DNA of 15,308 bases from AC-37 sp034663685 (lineage in GTDB: Bacteria; Actinomycetota; Thermoleophilia; Solirubrobacterales; Thermoleophilaceae): NCBI GenBank assembly GCA_034663685.1, contig JAXDJC010000087.1:1-15308 (forward strand), given 5' to 3'. Below, piece by piece: positions 6,165 to 12,718 of this stretch (position 1 is its first letter; every line of letters starts with the position of its first letter). The position numbers and the translations under genes are program-made. The notes under the pieces are model-generated. The model did not search any database. It was not told the origin of the DNA and worked only from the letters and a program-made list of their open reading frames with translations.

Positions 6165-7724
6165 TCAGTGCGGCGCGCGCACCACGAGGGTCACGCGTCC
6201 CGGCGTGGCGCCGCCGGCGGCCGTGTTGGCCGTGGTCACTTCGAGCACCAGGCGCCGCAGCTTGCGGAGCTTGGCGAGGGTCTTCGGCTTGAGCGTGAAG
6301 AGCAGGGTCTGGGGCTTGCCCGCAGGCGTGTCGTAGGCGAGCGCCTTCTGCGCGCTCCCGAGCGTGGCCGTGCCTGAGCAGCGCGGGCCGCTGCGGCCCG
6401 GCCAGTTGCCGGGGCAGAGGAGCTTGATCGCCACGTTGCCGGTGCGCCCGGCGCGCGTCTCGTCCTGGAGCGGGATCGTCGCGCGGGCGCGCGCGGCGCC
6501 CGCCGGCGGCAGCGGATCCTGCGTCAGGACGGTGCCCTTGCCGTAGTCCTCCGGGTGCTGGAACGCGGTCTGGAAGCCGTAGTCCTTCTCGGGCTCGTCC
6601 GGGCCGGTGGCCGGCGGCGGCTTCTGGATCGTCTGGTCGGTCACCGAGTCGAGCACGCGGCGGTAGGTCTCGTACTCCCAGTCCGCCTGCCCGGCGGGCA
6701 CCACGCTCGGGTCCTGCCCGGTGCGAACCACCATCAGGTCGAGCGACGGGAACACGGTCACACGCTGGCCGAACAGCCCGGAGAACTGCCACATGTCGGC
6801 CGGGAAGTCGGGCCAGTCGCGGTCCTGCTCCACGCCGCGCTTGGTGATCGTGGGCGCGATGCACGGCTTGCCCGCGTTCAGCCAGTGGAGCAGGCCGTAG
6901 CAGCCGTTGGTCTTCGACGGCGTGAGCGACTCCGTCACGTAGCGCTTTGCGAGCAGCCGCCTGCCCTTCCACATCCCCTTCCGGCGCAGCACCTCGCCGA
7001 GGCGCGCGAAGTCGTCCGGGCGCATGTTCACGCCGGTGAAGCCCTGCACGTGGTTGGCCGGGTCGCGCTCCCAGAACCACGAGCCGGCCGGGATGCCGAG
7101 CGGGTCCATCAGCTCACGCTGCGCGAACGTCTGGACGTCCTCGTCCACCGCCCGGCCGATCGCCTCCGCCAGCAGCGTGATCGGGCTCTGCGCGTACTCG
7201 AAGTAGGTGCCCGGCTTGTGGTCGAACGGGAGCGTGAGCGCGTCGCGCACGCGGTCGGGCATCGTGAAGATGTTGTAGTCGCGGAAGCCGTTCCAGTGGA
7301 GGCCCGTCGACATGGTCATGATGTCGCGCATGGTCAGAGCGCCGTGGGCGGCGTCGGCCTCGGGCAGCAGCGAGCCCACCGTGTCGTCCGGCGAGATGTA
7401 GCCGAGCGACATCGCGCGCCCGAAGATCAGCGAGGTCACGGACTTGGCCATCGACCAGCTCTCATAGGTGACGTTGCGGTTGGCGGCCGCGCTGCGGTCC
7501 TCGCCCACCAGGCAGCCGTGCCGGTACACGCGCACCGCGTAGGACGACTGCGTGGTGGCGTAGTCGATGGCGTCCTGGAGCTTCGTGCCGTCCATGCCGG
7601 CCTCGGCGGGCGTGGCGCGGCTCCAGTCGGCGCCGGGCTCCGAGCACGTCTTGGCGGCCTGGGCGGGAGAGGCCGCAAAGCAGGCGGCCACGATCACAGC
7701 TCCCCCGACTCGCCCCAGCGTCAT
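6165..7724 (-). CDS. Secreted serine hydrolase, class C beta-lactamase fold
   Basis: A 519-residue protein starts at ATG 7722-7724 and ends at TGA (6165-6167). MTLGRVGGAVIVAACFAASPAQA is a signal peptide. The SxxK motif is Ser91-Met-Ala-Lys94 in YESWSMAKSVTS. The second motif, usually YxN, reads Tyr177-Ala-Gln179 in YFEYAQS. FSGLFGQRVTVFPS (about 314-327) aligns with the strand that carries the third motif in class C enzymes and penicillin-binding proteins. Such proteins are exported esterases, D-amino-acid peptidases or PBP-like enzymes; true lactamase activity is not implied. Residues about 413-519 form an extra beta-rich, Lys-rich domain of unknown role with two Cys (437 and 449). The gene converges on the nucleotidyltransferase with a 7-base gap and lies downstream of tRNA-Arg on the same strand. 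Confidence 0.9.
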   Translation of the reverse strand: MTLGRVGGAVIVAACFAASPAQAAKTCSEPGADWSRATPAEAGMDGTKLQDAIDYATTQSSYAVRVYRHGCLVGEDRSAAANRNVTYESWSMAKSVTSLIFGRAMSLGYISPDDTVGSLLPEADAAHGALTMRDIMTMSTGLHWNGFRDYNIFTMPDRVRDALTLPFDHKPGTYFEYAQSPITLLAEAIGRAVDEDVQTFAQRELMDPLGIPAGSWFWERDPANHVQGFTGVNMRPDDFARLGEVLRRKGMWKGRRLLAKRYVTESLTPSKTNGCYGLLHWLNAGKPCIAPTITKRGVEQDRDWPDFPADMWQFSGLFGQRVTVFPSLDLMVVRTGQDPSVVPAGQADWEYETYRRVLDSVTDQTIQKPPPATGPDEPEKDYGFQTAFQHPEDYGKGTVLTQDPLPPAGAARARATIPLQDETRAGRTGNVAIKLLCPGNWPGRSGPRCSGTATLGSAQKALAYDTPAGKPQTLLFTLKPKTLAKLRKLRRLVLEVTTANTAAGGATPGRVTLVVRAPH

Positions 7725-7730
7725 GGGCCA

Positions 7731-7736
7731 ACCCTA
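7731..7736 (-). promoter_or_regulatory. -10 box (TAGGGT) for leaderless serine hydrolase gene
   Basis: On the minus strand TAGGGT is followed by TGGCCC (6 bases) and the ATG. It lies about 22 bases beyond the 3' end of the tRNA-Arg gene, so the hydrolase may have its own start or be read through from the tRNA. No Shine-Dalgarno is visible. Confidence 0.5.
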
Positions 7737-7757
7737 GTGCCCGGCCCTCACCGAAAG

Positions 7758-7830
7758 CGCGCCCGGCAGGATTCGAACCTGCGACTTCCGCCTCCGGAGG
7801 GCGGCGCTCTATCCACTGAGCTACGGGCGC
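7758..7830 (-). tRNA. tRNA-Arg (anticodon CCG)
   Basis: The minus-strand cloverleaf is complete in 73 bases: acceptor GCGCCCG/CGGGCGC, D-arm GCTC/GAGC, and anticodon stem CCGCC/GGCGG around loop CTCCGGA with anticodon CCG, which reads CGG. The variable loop is AAGTC, and the T-arm GCAGG/CCTGC carries TTCGAAT. The discriminator is G, and CCA is not encoded. All stems pair by Watson-Crick rules. CGG is a frequent arginine codon in such GC-rich genomes. Confidence 0.97.
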
Positions 7831-7839
7831 GGGAGGGCC

Positions 7840-7845
7840 AGTCTA
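7840..7845 (-). promoter_or_regulatory. Candidate -10 box (TAGACT) for tRNA-Arg
   Basis: On the minus strand TAGACT ends 9 bases before the first base of the tRNA. A start about 7 bases after it would leave a two-base leader, which is normal for tRNA genes processed by RNase P. It shares bases 7844-7845 with the plus-strand -10 of the phosphodiesterase gene. Confidence 0.4.
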
Positions 7846-7849
7846 GTCT
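7844..7849 (+). promoter_or_regulatory. -10 box (TAGTCT) for leaderless phosphodiesterase gene
   Basis: TAGTCT is followed by CGCCCCC (7 bases) and GTG 7857, so transcription could start on the G of the start codon. No Shine-Dalgarno fits in this C-rich spacer. The box overlaps the opposite-strand tRNA promoter. Confidence 0.5.
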
Positions 7850-7856
7850 CGCCCCC

Positions 7857-8342
7857 GTGCTCGTAGCGATCATCTCCGACACCCATCTTCCGCGCGGCAC
7901 GCGCCGCCTTCCGGACGACTGCGTGGAGCGGATCCGGGCGGCCGACCTGCTCATCCACGGCGGCGACATAAGCACGCCGGAGGTGCTGGCCGAGATCGAG
8001 GCGCTCGGGCCGCCGGTGACCGCCGTGCACGGGAACGTGGACAGCGCCGACCTCAGGCGCTCGCTGCCGGAGGCGCTGATGGTGAAGGCGGACGGGGCGC
8101 GCATCGCGGTCGTGCACGACGCGGGCCCCTCGAAGGGCCGGCTCGAGCGCATGCGCCTGCGTTTTCCGGATGCCGACGCCGTGGTGTTCGGCCACTCCCA
8201 CATCCCGCTGCACGAGGAGCGCGACGGGTTCCAGATCTTCAACCCCGGCAGCCCGACCGAGCGGCGCCGGCAGCCGCGTCACACGATGGGCCTCGCGCGC
8301 GTGGTGCGCGGCCGCGTGCGTTTCGAGACCGTCGTGCTCTGA
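7857..8342 (+). CDS. YfcE/MJ0936-type metallophosphodiesterase
   Basis: A 161-residue protein starts at GTG 7857 (MLVAIISDTHLP) and stops at TGA 8340-8342. It has the ordered metal motifs of the small calcineurin-like phosphoesterases: SDTH (Asp8, His10), IHGGDI (bridging Asp), VHGNVD, VVHDAG (His) and FGHSHIP (His pair). Size and the C-terminal FNPGSPTERR match the YfcE/MJ0936 subfamily, dinuclear-metal enzymes that hydrolyse phosphodiesters in vitro; the physiological substrate is not settled. GNVD replaces the commoner GN(C/H)D. The open frame continues upstream across the tRNA, but the family N-terminus and a -10 box both support this start. It ends 4 bases before the convergent gene's stop. 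Confidence 0.93.
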   Translation: MLVAIISDTHLPRGTRRLPDDCVERIRAADLLIHGGDISTPEVLAEIEALGPPVTAVHGNVDSADLRRSLPEALMVKADGARIAVVHDAGPSKGRLERMRLRFPDADAVVFGHSHIPLHEERDGFQIFNPGSPTERRRQPRHTMGLARVVRGRVRFETVVL

Positions 8343-8346
8343 GGGG

Positions 8347-8754
8347 CTAGAACGACACGCCGAGCTCGGGCTCGGGCAGCCGGACGAACGTGCGCTGAGC
8401 CTTCGCGCGGGTCCCGTCGGCGTTGCGCACGGACGCGCTCAGCACGTGCCGCCCGGCGTCCAAGGCGGCGCAGTCCACGCTCACGGCCAGGGCGCCCGGC
8501 CGCTCGCGGCTCATCGAGCCGATCTCCTCGCCGTCGAGCCTCAGCTGCATCGCCCGGACGACGGAGGGATCGTGGGTCCGCGCGAATGCGAGCACCCTCT
8601 CGGCGCCGCACGCGCTCCGCATGCTCAGGACGATCGGGCCCTTGGCCCTGTGCGACGTCGCCGCCTTCTTGCCGGCGGCATCGCCCGCGGCCGTGAGCAG
8701 CGCCAGCGCTGCGAGCGCGGCAGCCGCGAACCTATGAGCAGGGAGCTTGCGCAT
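8347..8754 (-). CDS. Small secreted protein with Ig-like beta domain
   Basis: A 135-residue protein starts at ATG 8752-8754 and ends at TAG (8347-8349). The N-terminus (MRKLPAHRFAAAALAALALLTAAG) is a signal peptide with probable cleavage near AGDAAG. The rest looks like one beta-sandwich domain: MQLRLDGEEIGSM, ALAVSVDCAALDAGRHVLSASVRNADG and KAQRTFVRL resemble the strands of bacterial Ig-like modules that describe a vector change followed by D-x-x-x-H-x-L-x-A. Two cysteines (SACGAE and VDCAAL) may form a disulfide after export. I know no named family. The longer frame up to 9084 was rejected, because AGGAG at 8759-8763, four bases before this ATG, and the signal peptide fix the start. It is divergent from rnz. 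Function is unknown. Confidence 0.75.
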   Translation of the reverse strand: MRKLPAHRFAAAALAALALLTAAGDAAGKKAATSHRAKGPIVLSMRSACGAERVLAFARTHDPSVVRAMQLRLDGEEIGSMSRERPGALAVSVDCAALDAGRHVLSASVRNADGTRAKAQRTFVRLPEPELGVSF

Positions 8755-8811
8755 CAGTCTCCTGCTCACTTGTCGTCGCCGGCCGGCCTTCCCTTGACCG
8801 CGGGGAGCGGC

Positions 8812-8817
8812 AAGATA
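8812..8817 (-). promoter_or_regulatory. Candidate -10 box (TATCTT) for the secreted-protein gene
   Basis: On the minus strand TATCTT fits TAnnnT. A start about 7 bases downstream gives a leader of roughly 50 bases, which contains the AGGAG Shine-Dalgarno at 8759-8763. On the plus strand the same bases read AAGATA, a poorer -10, 7 bases before the rnz ATG, so rnz transcription may begin here too. Confidence 0.4.
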
Positions 8818-8824
8818 GGCGGCC

Positions 8825-9787
8825 ATGGACCTCGACGTGCTCTTCGTGGGAACCGCCGGCTCGGCGCCAACGCCCGGCCGCGGGCTGCCCGCCACGCTCG
8901 TGCGCCGCGGCGGCGAGCGGCTGCTGTTCGACTGCGGCGAGGGCACGCAGCGCCAGCTGCTGCGCTCGATCGGCCTGGTCGATCTCGAGGAGATCTTCCT
9001 CACGCACTTCCACGCCGACCACTTCCTCGGGCTCCCGGGGATGCTCAAGACGTTCGGCCTTCGCGGTCGCGAGCGCCCGCTCACCGTCTACGGGCCGCCC
9101 GGCCTGCGCGCGCTGTTCAAGGTGCTCGACCCGCTGGTGGGGCGTACGCAGTTCGACCTGACCCTGGTCGAGCTCGAGCCCAACGAGGAGCTGGAGCGCG
9201 ACGGCTACCGCATCGCCGCGTTCGAGACGAGCCACCGGGTGCGGGCGTTCGGCTACGCGCTGATCGAGGAGGAGCGGCTCGGCCGCTTCGACGAGGCGCG
9301 GGCCCTCGAGCTGGGCGTGACGCCCGGGCCGGACTTCGGAAGGCTGCACCGAGGGGAACCGGTTCAGGGGTCTTCCGGGACCGTGACCCCGGAGCAGGTC
9401 GTGGGGGAGACGCGGCCCGGCCGCAAGGTGGTGATCGCCGGCGACAGCGCGCCGTCGCCCCTCACGGTCGCGGTGTCCCACGGCGCCGACCTGCTGGTGC
9501 ACGAGGCCACCTTCAGCCACGAGGAGGCCGACCGTGCCCGTGAGACCGGCCACTCCACCGCGCGCGAGGCGGCCGAGGTGGGCCGTGAGGCCGAGGTCAA
9601 GCTGCTCGCGCTCAACCACGTCTCCCCGCGCCACCCGCCCAAGGTCCTGCTGGAGGAGGCGACCGAGGTGTTCGCCGACACGATCGTGCCGCGGGACTTC
9701 GACCGGGTCGAGATCCCGTTTGCCGAGCGGGGCCGGCCGAAGCACGTGCGGCGCGAGGACTCATCCGAGAGGGCGCCCTCCGGGTGA
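8825..9787 (+). CDS. rnz: Ribonuclease Z
   Basis: A 320-residue metallo-beta-lactamase-fold nuclease runs from ATG 8825 to TGA 9785-9787. GTAGSAPTPGR (9-19) and DCGEGTQRQ (36-44) are RNase Z signatures. THFHADH (60-66) provides His61, His63, Asp65 and His66. FETSHRVRAFGYAL matches the His region after the exosite, GDSAPS stands where GDTRP/GDT is usual, and HEATFSHEEAD plus GHSTAREAAEVG and LNHVSPRH close the active site. RNase Z cuts the 3' trailer of tRNA precursors that lack an encoded CCA, as in the tRNA-Arg nearby. Length is normal for the short bacterial form. The C-terminal 20 residues are charged and unconserved. No good Shine-Dalgarno is seen; GGGGAG at 8802-8807 is too far from the ATG. 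Confidence 0.94.
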   Translation: MDLDVLFVGTAGSAPTPGRGLPATLVRRGGERLLFDCGEGTQRQLLRSIGLVDLEEIFLTHFHADHFLGLPGMLKTFGLRGRERPLTVYGPPGLRALFKVLDPLVGRTQFDLTLVELEPNEELERDGYRIAAFETSHRVRAFGYALIEEERLGRFDEARALELGVTPGPDFGRLHRGEPVQGSSGTVTPEQVVGETRPGRKVVIAGDSAPSPLTVAVSHGADLLVHEATFSHEEADRARETGHSTAREAAEVGREAEVKLLALNHVSPRHPPKVLLEEATEVFADTIVPRDFDRVEIPFAERGRPKHVRREDSSERAPSG

Positions 9788-9792
9788 GCCGC

Positions 9793-9817
9793 CGGGGGCG
9801 GTGCTACGGTGCCCCCG
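9793..9817. repeat. Inverted repeat around the pyr promoter -10
   Basis: CGGGGGC (9793-9799) and GCCCCCG (9811-9817) are perfect 7-base inverted arms separated by 11 bases that include the TACGGT -10 box. It could be a regulator site, a terminator stem for rnz (no T-run follows), or chance in GC-rich DNA. Confidence 0.45.
9805..9810 (+). promoter_or_regulatory. -10 box (TACGGT) of the pyr operon
   Basis: TACGGT fits TAnnnT. Seven bases on, transcription would begin near 9817-9818, giving a leader of about 45 bases to the pyrR GTG that holds the PyrR-binding hairpin. It lies only 17 bases past the rnz stop, and no other -10 is seen in this gap. Confidence 0.5.
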
Positions 9818-9821
9818 TCAG

Positions 9822-9852
9822 CCTTTAACCAGGTCCCGCGAGGCCAGGAAGG
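9822..9852 (+). promoter_or_regulatory. PyrR-binding RNA hairpin overlapping the pyrR ribosome binding site
   Basis: The leader contains GGTCCCGCGAGGCC (9832-9845), close to the PyrR binding-loop consensus ARUCCNGNGAGGYU known from Bacillus and from actinobacterial pyrR leaders. GGUC (9832-9835) pairs with GGCC (9842-9845) around hexaloop CCGCGA, and CCTT (9822-9825) pairs with AAGG (9849-9852) as the lower stem, with an internal bulge between. The Shine-Dalgarno AGGAAGG (9846-9852) is the 3' strand of that lower stem, 9 bases before the GTG. PyrR with UMP bound should stabilise the hairpin and hide the ribosome site, as shown for Mycobacterium smegmatis. There is no terminator stem with U-run, so control is predicted to be translational. 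Confidence 0.85.
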
Positions 9853-9861
9853 TAGGACGCA

Positions 9862-10416
9862 GTGGAAGAGAAGGTCGTCCTCGACGCCGAGGACATTCGG
9901 CGCACGCTGGTGCGCATATCCCACGAGATCGTCGAGCGCAATGCCGGCGAGCCCGTGGTGCTCGTGGGCATCCACACGCGCGGCGCCATCCTCGCGGCCC
10001 GGGTCCGCGACCTCCTCGAGGAGCTGACCGGCGGCGAGGTGCCGCTCGGCGACGTGGACATCAGCTTCTACCGGGACGACCTCGCCACCCGCGCGCCCGA
10101 CCGCCAGCCGGTGGTCCACGCCTCGCATATCGACTTCCCCCTGAACGGGACCACCGTCGTCCTCGTCGACGACGTGCTCTACACCGGGCGCACCGTCCGG
10201 GCGGCCATCGACGCCGTCTTCGACTACGGCCGGCCCGCACGGGTTCAGCTCGCGGTCCTCACCGACCGCGGCCATCGGGAGCTCCCGATCCGGCCGGACT
10301 ACGTGGGCAAGAACCTTCCGACGGCTCAGAGCGAGCGCGTGAACGTGCGCCTCGAGGAGCTCGACGGAGTGGACGAGGTAACGATCGCGACGCAGGGCGT
10401 GGAGGTGCTGGCATGA
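9862..10416 (+). CDS. pyrR: Bifunctional pyr operon regulator / uracil phosphoribosyltransferase PyrR
   Basis: A 184-residue protein starts at GTG 9862 (MEEKVVLDAEDIRRTL) and ends at TGA 10414-10416. VVLVDDVLYTGRT (99-111) is the PRPP-binding loop, ISFYRDDL (67-74) is a PyrR-specific conserved stretch, and GIHTRGAILA (36-45) is the pyrophosphate loop region. PyrR binds a hairpin in pyr mRNA when UMP is high and lowers pyr expression. Most members also make UMP from uracil and PRPP. AGGAAGG at 9846-9852 sets the start and lies inside the predicted PyrR-binding hairpin, so it should repress its own translation and that of the coupled genes behind it. The next gene overlaps by ATGA. Confidence 0.97.
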   Translation: MEEKVVLDAEDIRRTLVRISHEIVERNAGEPVVLVGIHTRGAILAARVRDLLEELTGGEVPLGDVDISFYRDDLATRAPDRQPVVHASHIDFPLNGTTVVLVDDVLYTGRTVRAAIDAVFDYGRPARVQLAVLTDRGHRELPIRPDYVGKNLPTAQSERVNVRLEELDGVDEVTIATQGVEVLA

Positions 10417-11375
10417 GAAAGGACCTGATCTCGATCGACGACCTCACGCGCGAGGACATCGAGCGGATCCTCGACCGGGCGGAGAGCTTCGCGGAGGTGT
10501 CCGGCCGCGAGATCAAGAAGGTGCCGACCCTGCGCGGGCGCACCATCGTCAACCTCTTCTACGAGTCGTCCACGCGCACGAGCTCGAGCTTCGAGATCGC
10601 GGCCAAGCGACTCTCGGCCGACCTCGTGAACATCAAGTCGGTCGGCTCCGCGGTGGACAAGGGCGAGTCGCTCAAGGACACGGTGCAGACCCTCTCGGCC
10701 TACGACCCGGCAGCCATCGTGATCCGCGCGCCGCACGCCGGCGCCGCCCAGCTGGTGGCCCGCTGGAGCGCCGCCTCGGTGGTCAACGCCGGCGACGGCA
10801 AGCACGAGCACCCCACCCAGGCGCTGCTCGACGTCTACACGCTGCGCCGCCGGATCGGATCGCTGGAGGGCGTCAAGGTCTGGATCGTCGGCGACGTGCT
10901 CCACAGCCGCGTGGCCCGCTCCGACATCCTCGCCTTCGGGCGGATGGGCTGCGAGGTGACGGTCTGCGGGCCGCCCACGCTTATCCCCCGTGAGATCGAG
11001 TCGCTCGGGTGCAGCGTGCGCTGGTCGCTCGACGGCGTCCAGCAGGCCGATGTGATCTACGCGCTGCGGATGCAGAACGAGCGGATGCACGGGTCCTTCG
11101 TGCCCTCGCTGCGCGAGTACGCGGCCCGCTATCAGATCGACAATCGCCGCCTGGCGCCGAGCCAGATCCTGATGCACCCCGGGCCGGTCAACCGCGGGGT
11201 GGAGCTCTCCGGCGAGGTGGTGGACTCGCCCCAGGCGCTGATCGTGCAGCAGGTCGAGTCCGGGGTGGTGGTCCGCATGGCCGTGCTCTACGAGCTGCTG
11301 GCCGGCGGCGGGGGCGGCTCCTCGTCCGCCCGCTTCCAGCGACCCGGCGCGGCCACGGAGCCGCAGCCCGCATGA
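10413..11375 (+). CDS. pyrB: Aspartate carbamoyltransferase catalytic subunit
   Basis: A 320-residue enzyme starts at ATG 10413, overlapping the pyrR stop by four bases, with GGAGGTG at 10401-10407 as Shine-Dalgarno. It joins carbamoyl phosphate to aspartate. FYESSTRTSSSFE (49-61) is the carbamoyl-phosphate signature with Ser53-Thr-Arg-Thr56. Ser78 and Lys82 in GSAVDKGESL form the 80s loop contributed by the adjacent chain. GDGKHEHPTQ (126-135) and MHPGPVNRGVE (about 265) complete the active site. Length matches the class without a required PyrI regulatory chain, and no pyrI lies in the window. The C-terminus adds a Gly/Ser-rich tail of about 25 residues after LYELLAG that looks unstructured. 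The stop overlaps the pyrC ATG. Confidence 0.97.
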   Translation: MRKDLISIDDLTREDIERILDRAESFAEVSGREIKKVPTLRGRTIVNLFYESSTRTSSSFEIAAKRLSADLVNIKSVGSAVDKGESLKDTVQTLSAYDPAAIVIRAPHAGAAQLVARWSAASVVNAGDGKHEHPTQALLDVYTLRRRIGSLEGVKVWIVGDVLHSRVARSDILAFGRMGCEVTVCGPPTLIPREIESLGCSVRWSLDGVQQADVIYALRMQNERMHGSFVPSLREYAARYQIDNRRLAPSQILMHPGPVNRGVELSGEVVDSPQALIVQQVESGVVVRMAVLYELLAGGGGGSSSARFQRPGAATEPQPA

Positions 11376-12718
11376 GCGCCCCGCAGCTCGACTTCGCGGG
11401 CGCCGCCGGGGGCGACGTCCTGATCCGCGAGGCGCGCCTGCTCGACCCGCGCGCGGGGCTCGACAAGCAGGGGGACCTGCTCATCCGCGGCGGCCAGGTG
11501 GCCGAGGTGGCGGAGCCCGGCACGCTCGAGGCCGGCGACGGGGTGGAGACGATCGACGCCGGGGGCCTCCACGCGCTGCCAGCGTTCGTGGACCCGCACG
11601 TGCACCTGCGCACGCCGGGCCGCGAGGACGAGGAGGACATAGCCAGCGGCACCCGCGCGGCCGCGTCCGGCGGCTACTGCGCGATCCTCGCAATGCCCAA
11701 CACCGACCCCGTGGTGGACTCCGCGCCGGTGCTCCTGTCGCTGCGCGAGCGTGCCCGCGACGAGGCCCGCATCCCGGTGGGCTTCACCGCCGCGATCACC
11801 CGCGGCCAGGCCGGCACTCAGCTCACCGAGATGGCCGAGCTGGCCGACGCCGGCGCGTTCGCGTTCACCGACGACGGGCGGCCGGTGCAGAGCGCCGGCG
11901 TGCTGCGTCAGGCGCTCCAGTACCAGCGCCTGGCCGGTCGCGTGCTGGCCCTGCACGAGGAGGACCCCACGCTGTCCGGCGACGGGGCCATGCACGAGGG
12001 AGCCGTGTCCGCACTGCTCGGGATCAGCGGGATCCCGTCGATCTCCGAGTCCACCGCCATCGCGCGCGACGCCGCCATCGCCGGCTACGAGGGCGGCCGG
12101 ATCCAGGTGCAGCACGTGTCCGCGCGCGAGTCGGTGCTCGCCATCGAGCGCGCCAAGGCCGAGGGCATCGAGGTCTACGCGGAGGTCACGCCGCACCACC
12201 TCTGCCTGACCGACGACGCCGTCCGCTCGCTCGACGCCAACTTCAAGATGAACCCGCCGCTGCGCTCCGAGGACGACCGCCAGGCGCTGATAGAGGCGCT
12301 GCGCTCGGGCACGCTCGACTGCGTCGCGACCGACCACGCCCCGCACGCGCGCGAGGAGAAGGAGCAGCCGTTCGAGGTTGCGCCGATGGGGGTCACGGGG
12401 CTCGAGACGGCGTTCGCCGCGCTCCATACGCACCTGGTCGTGACCGGCCTGGTCGACCTGCCGCTCCTGGTGGAGCGCATGACCTCGGGCGGCATCCCGT
12501 TCGGGATCCCCGCGCCCACCCTGGCGCCCGGCTCGCCCGCCAACGTCTGCCTCGTGGACCTCGATTCGGAGTGGGAGGTGGGCGAGGCCGGATACGAGAG
12601 CCGCTCGGCCAACTGCGCCTTCGCCGGCCAGCGACTGACCGGGCGCGTGCGCATGACCGTGGCGGGCGGGCAGGTCGCCTACCGCGAGCGCTCGTTCGCC
12701 ATCGGGGCAGTGGCTTGA
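11372..12718 (+). CDS. pyrC: Dihydroorotase
   Basis: A 448-residue amidohydrolase runs from ATG 11372 (ATGA overlap with pyrB) to TGA 12716-12718. It cyclises N-carbamoyl-aspartate to dihydroorotate. FVDPHVHLR (72-80) gives the HxH pair His76/His78, FTDDGRP (165-171) the bridging Asp167 typical of type I enzymes, LHEED His195, QHVS His248 and ATDHAPH Asp321 the remaining metal and catalytic residues. MPNTDPVVD (108-116) and NPPLRSEDDR (294-303) are substrate-loop motifs. All are intact, so it should be an active dihydroorotase and not a structural pseudo-DHOase. A weak GGAG 11 bases upstream is the only Shine-Dalgarno; coupled translation is likely. Its stop overlaps a TTG start of the next gene. 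Confidence 0.97.
   Translation: MSAPQLDFAGAAGGDVLIREARLLDPRAGLDKQGDLLIRGGQVAEVAEPGTLEAGDGVETIDAGGLHALPAFVDPHVHLRTPGREDEEDIASGTRAAASGGYCAILAMPNTDPVVDSAPVLLSLRERARDEARIPVGFTAAITRGQAGTQLTEMAELADAGAFAFTDDGRPVQSAGVLRQALQYQRLAGRVLALHEEDPTLSGDGAMHEGAVSALLGISGIPSISESTAIARDAAIAGYEGGRIQVQHVSARESVLAIERAKAEGIEVYAEVTPHHLCLTDDAVRSLDANFKMNPPLRSEDDRQALIEALRSGTLDCVATDHAPHAREEKEQPFEVAPMGVTGLETAFAALHTHLVVTGLVDLPLLVERMTSGGIPFGIPAPTLAPGSPANVCLVDLDSEWEVGEAGYESRSANCAFAGQRLTGRVRMTVAGGQVAYRERSFAIGAVA

Noticed and set aside
6555..7856. Plus-strand frame running into the phosphodiesterase gene
   Set aside because: It is antisense to the serine hydrolase and crosses the tRNA. The phosphodiesterase N-terminus and a -10 box point to GTG 7857.
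8794..8816. TTGACC (8794-8799) with CAAGAT (8811-8816) as a promoter for rnz
   Set aside because: The spacer is only 11 bases, too short for a sigma-70-type promoter. The AT-rich core may still act as a -10 alone.
9788..9817. Rho-independent terminator after rnz
   Set aside because: A GC inverted repeat is present but no T-run follows it, and its loop holds the likely pyr -10.
11288..12433. Minus-strand open frame of 381 codons opposite pyrC
   Set aside because: Same reasoning: a shadow of a certain gene, no start signal and no family resemblance.
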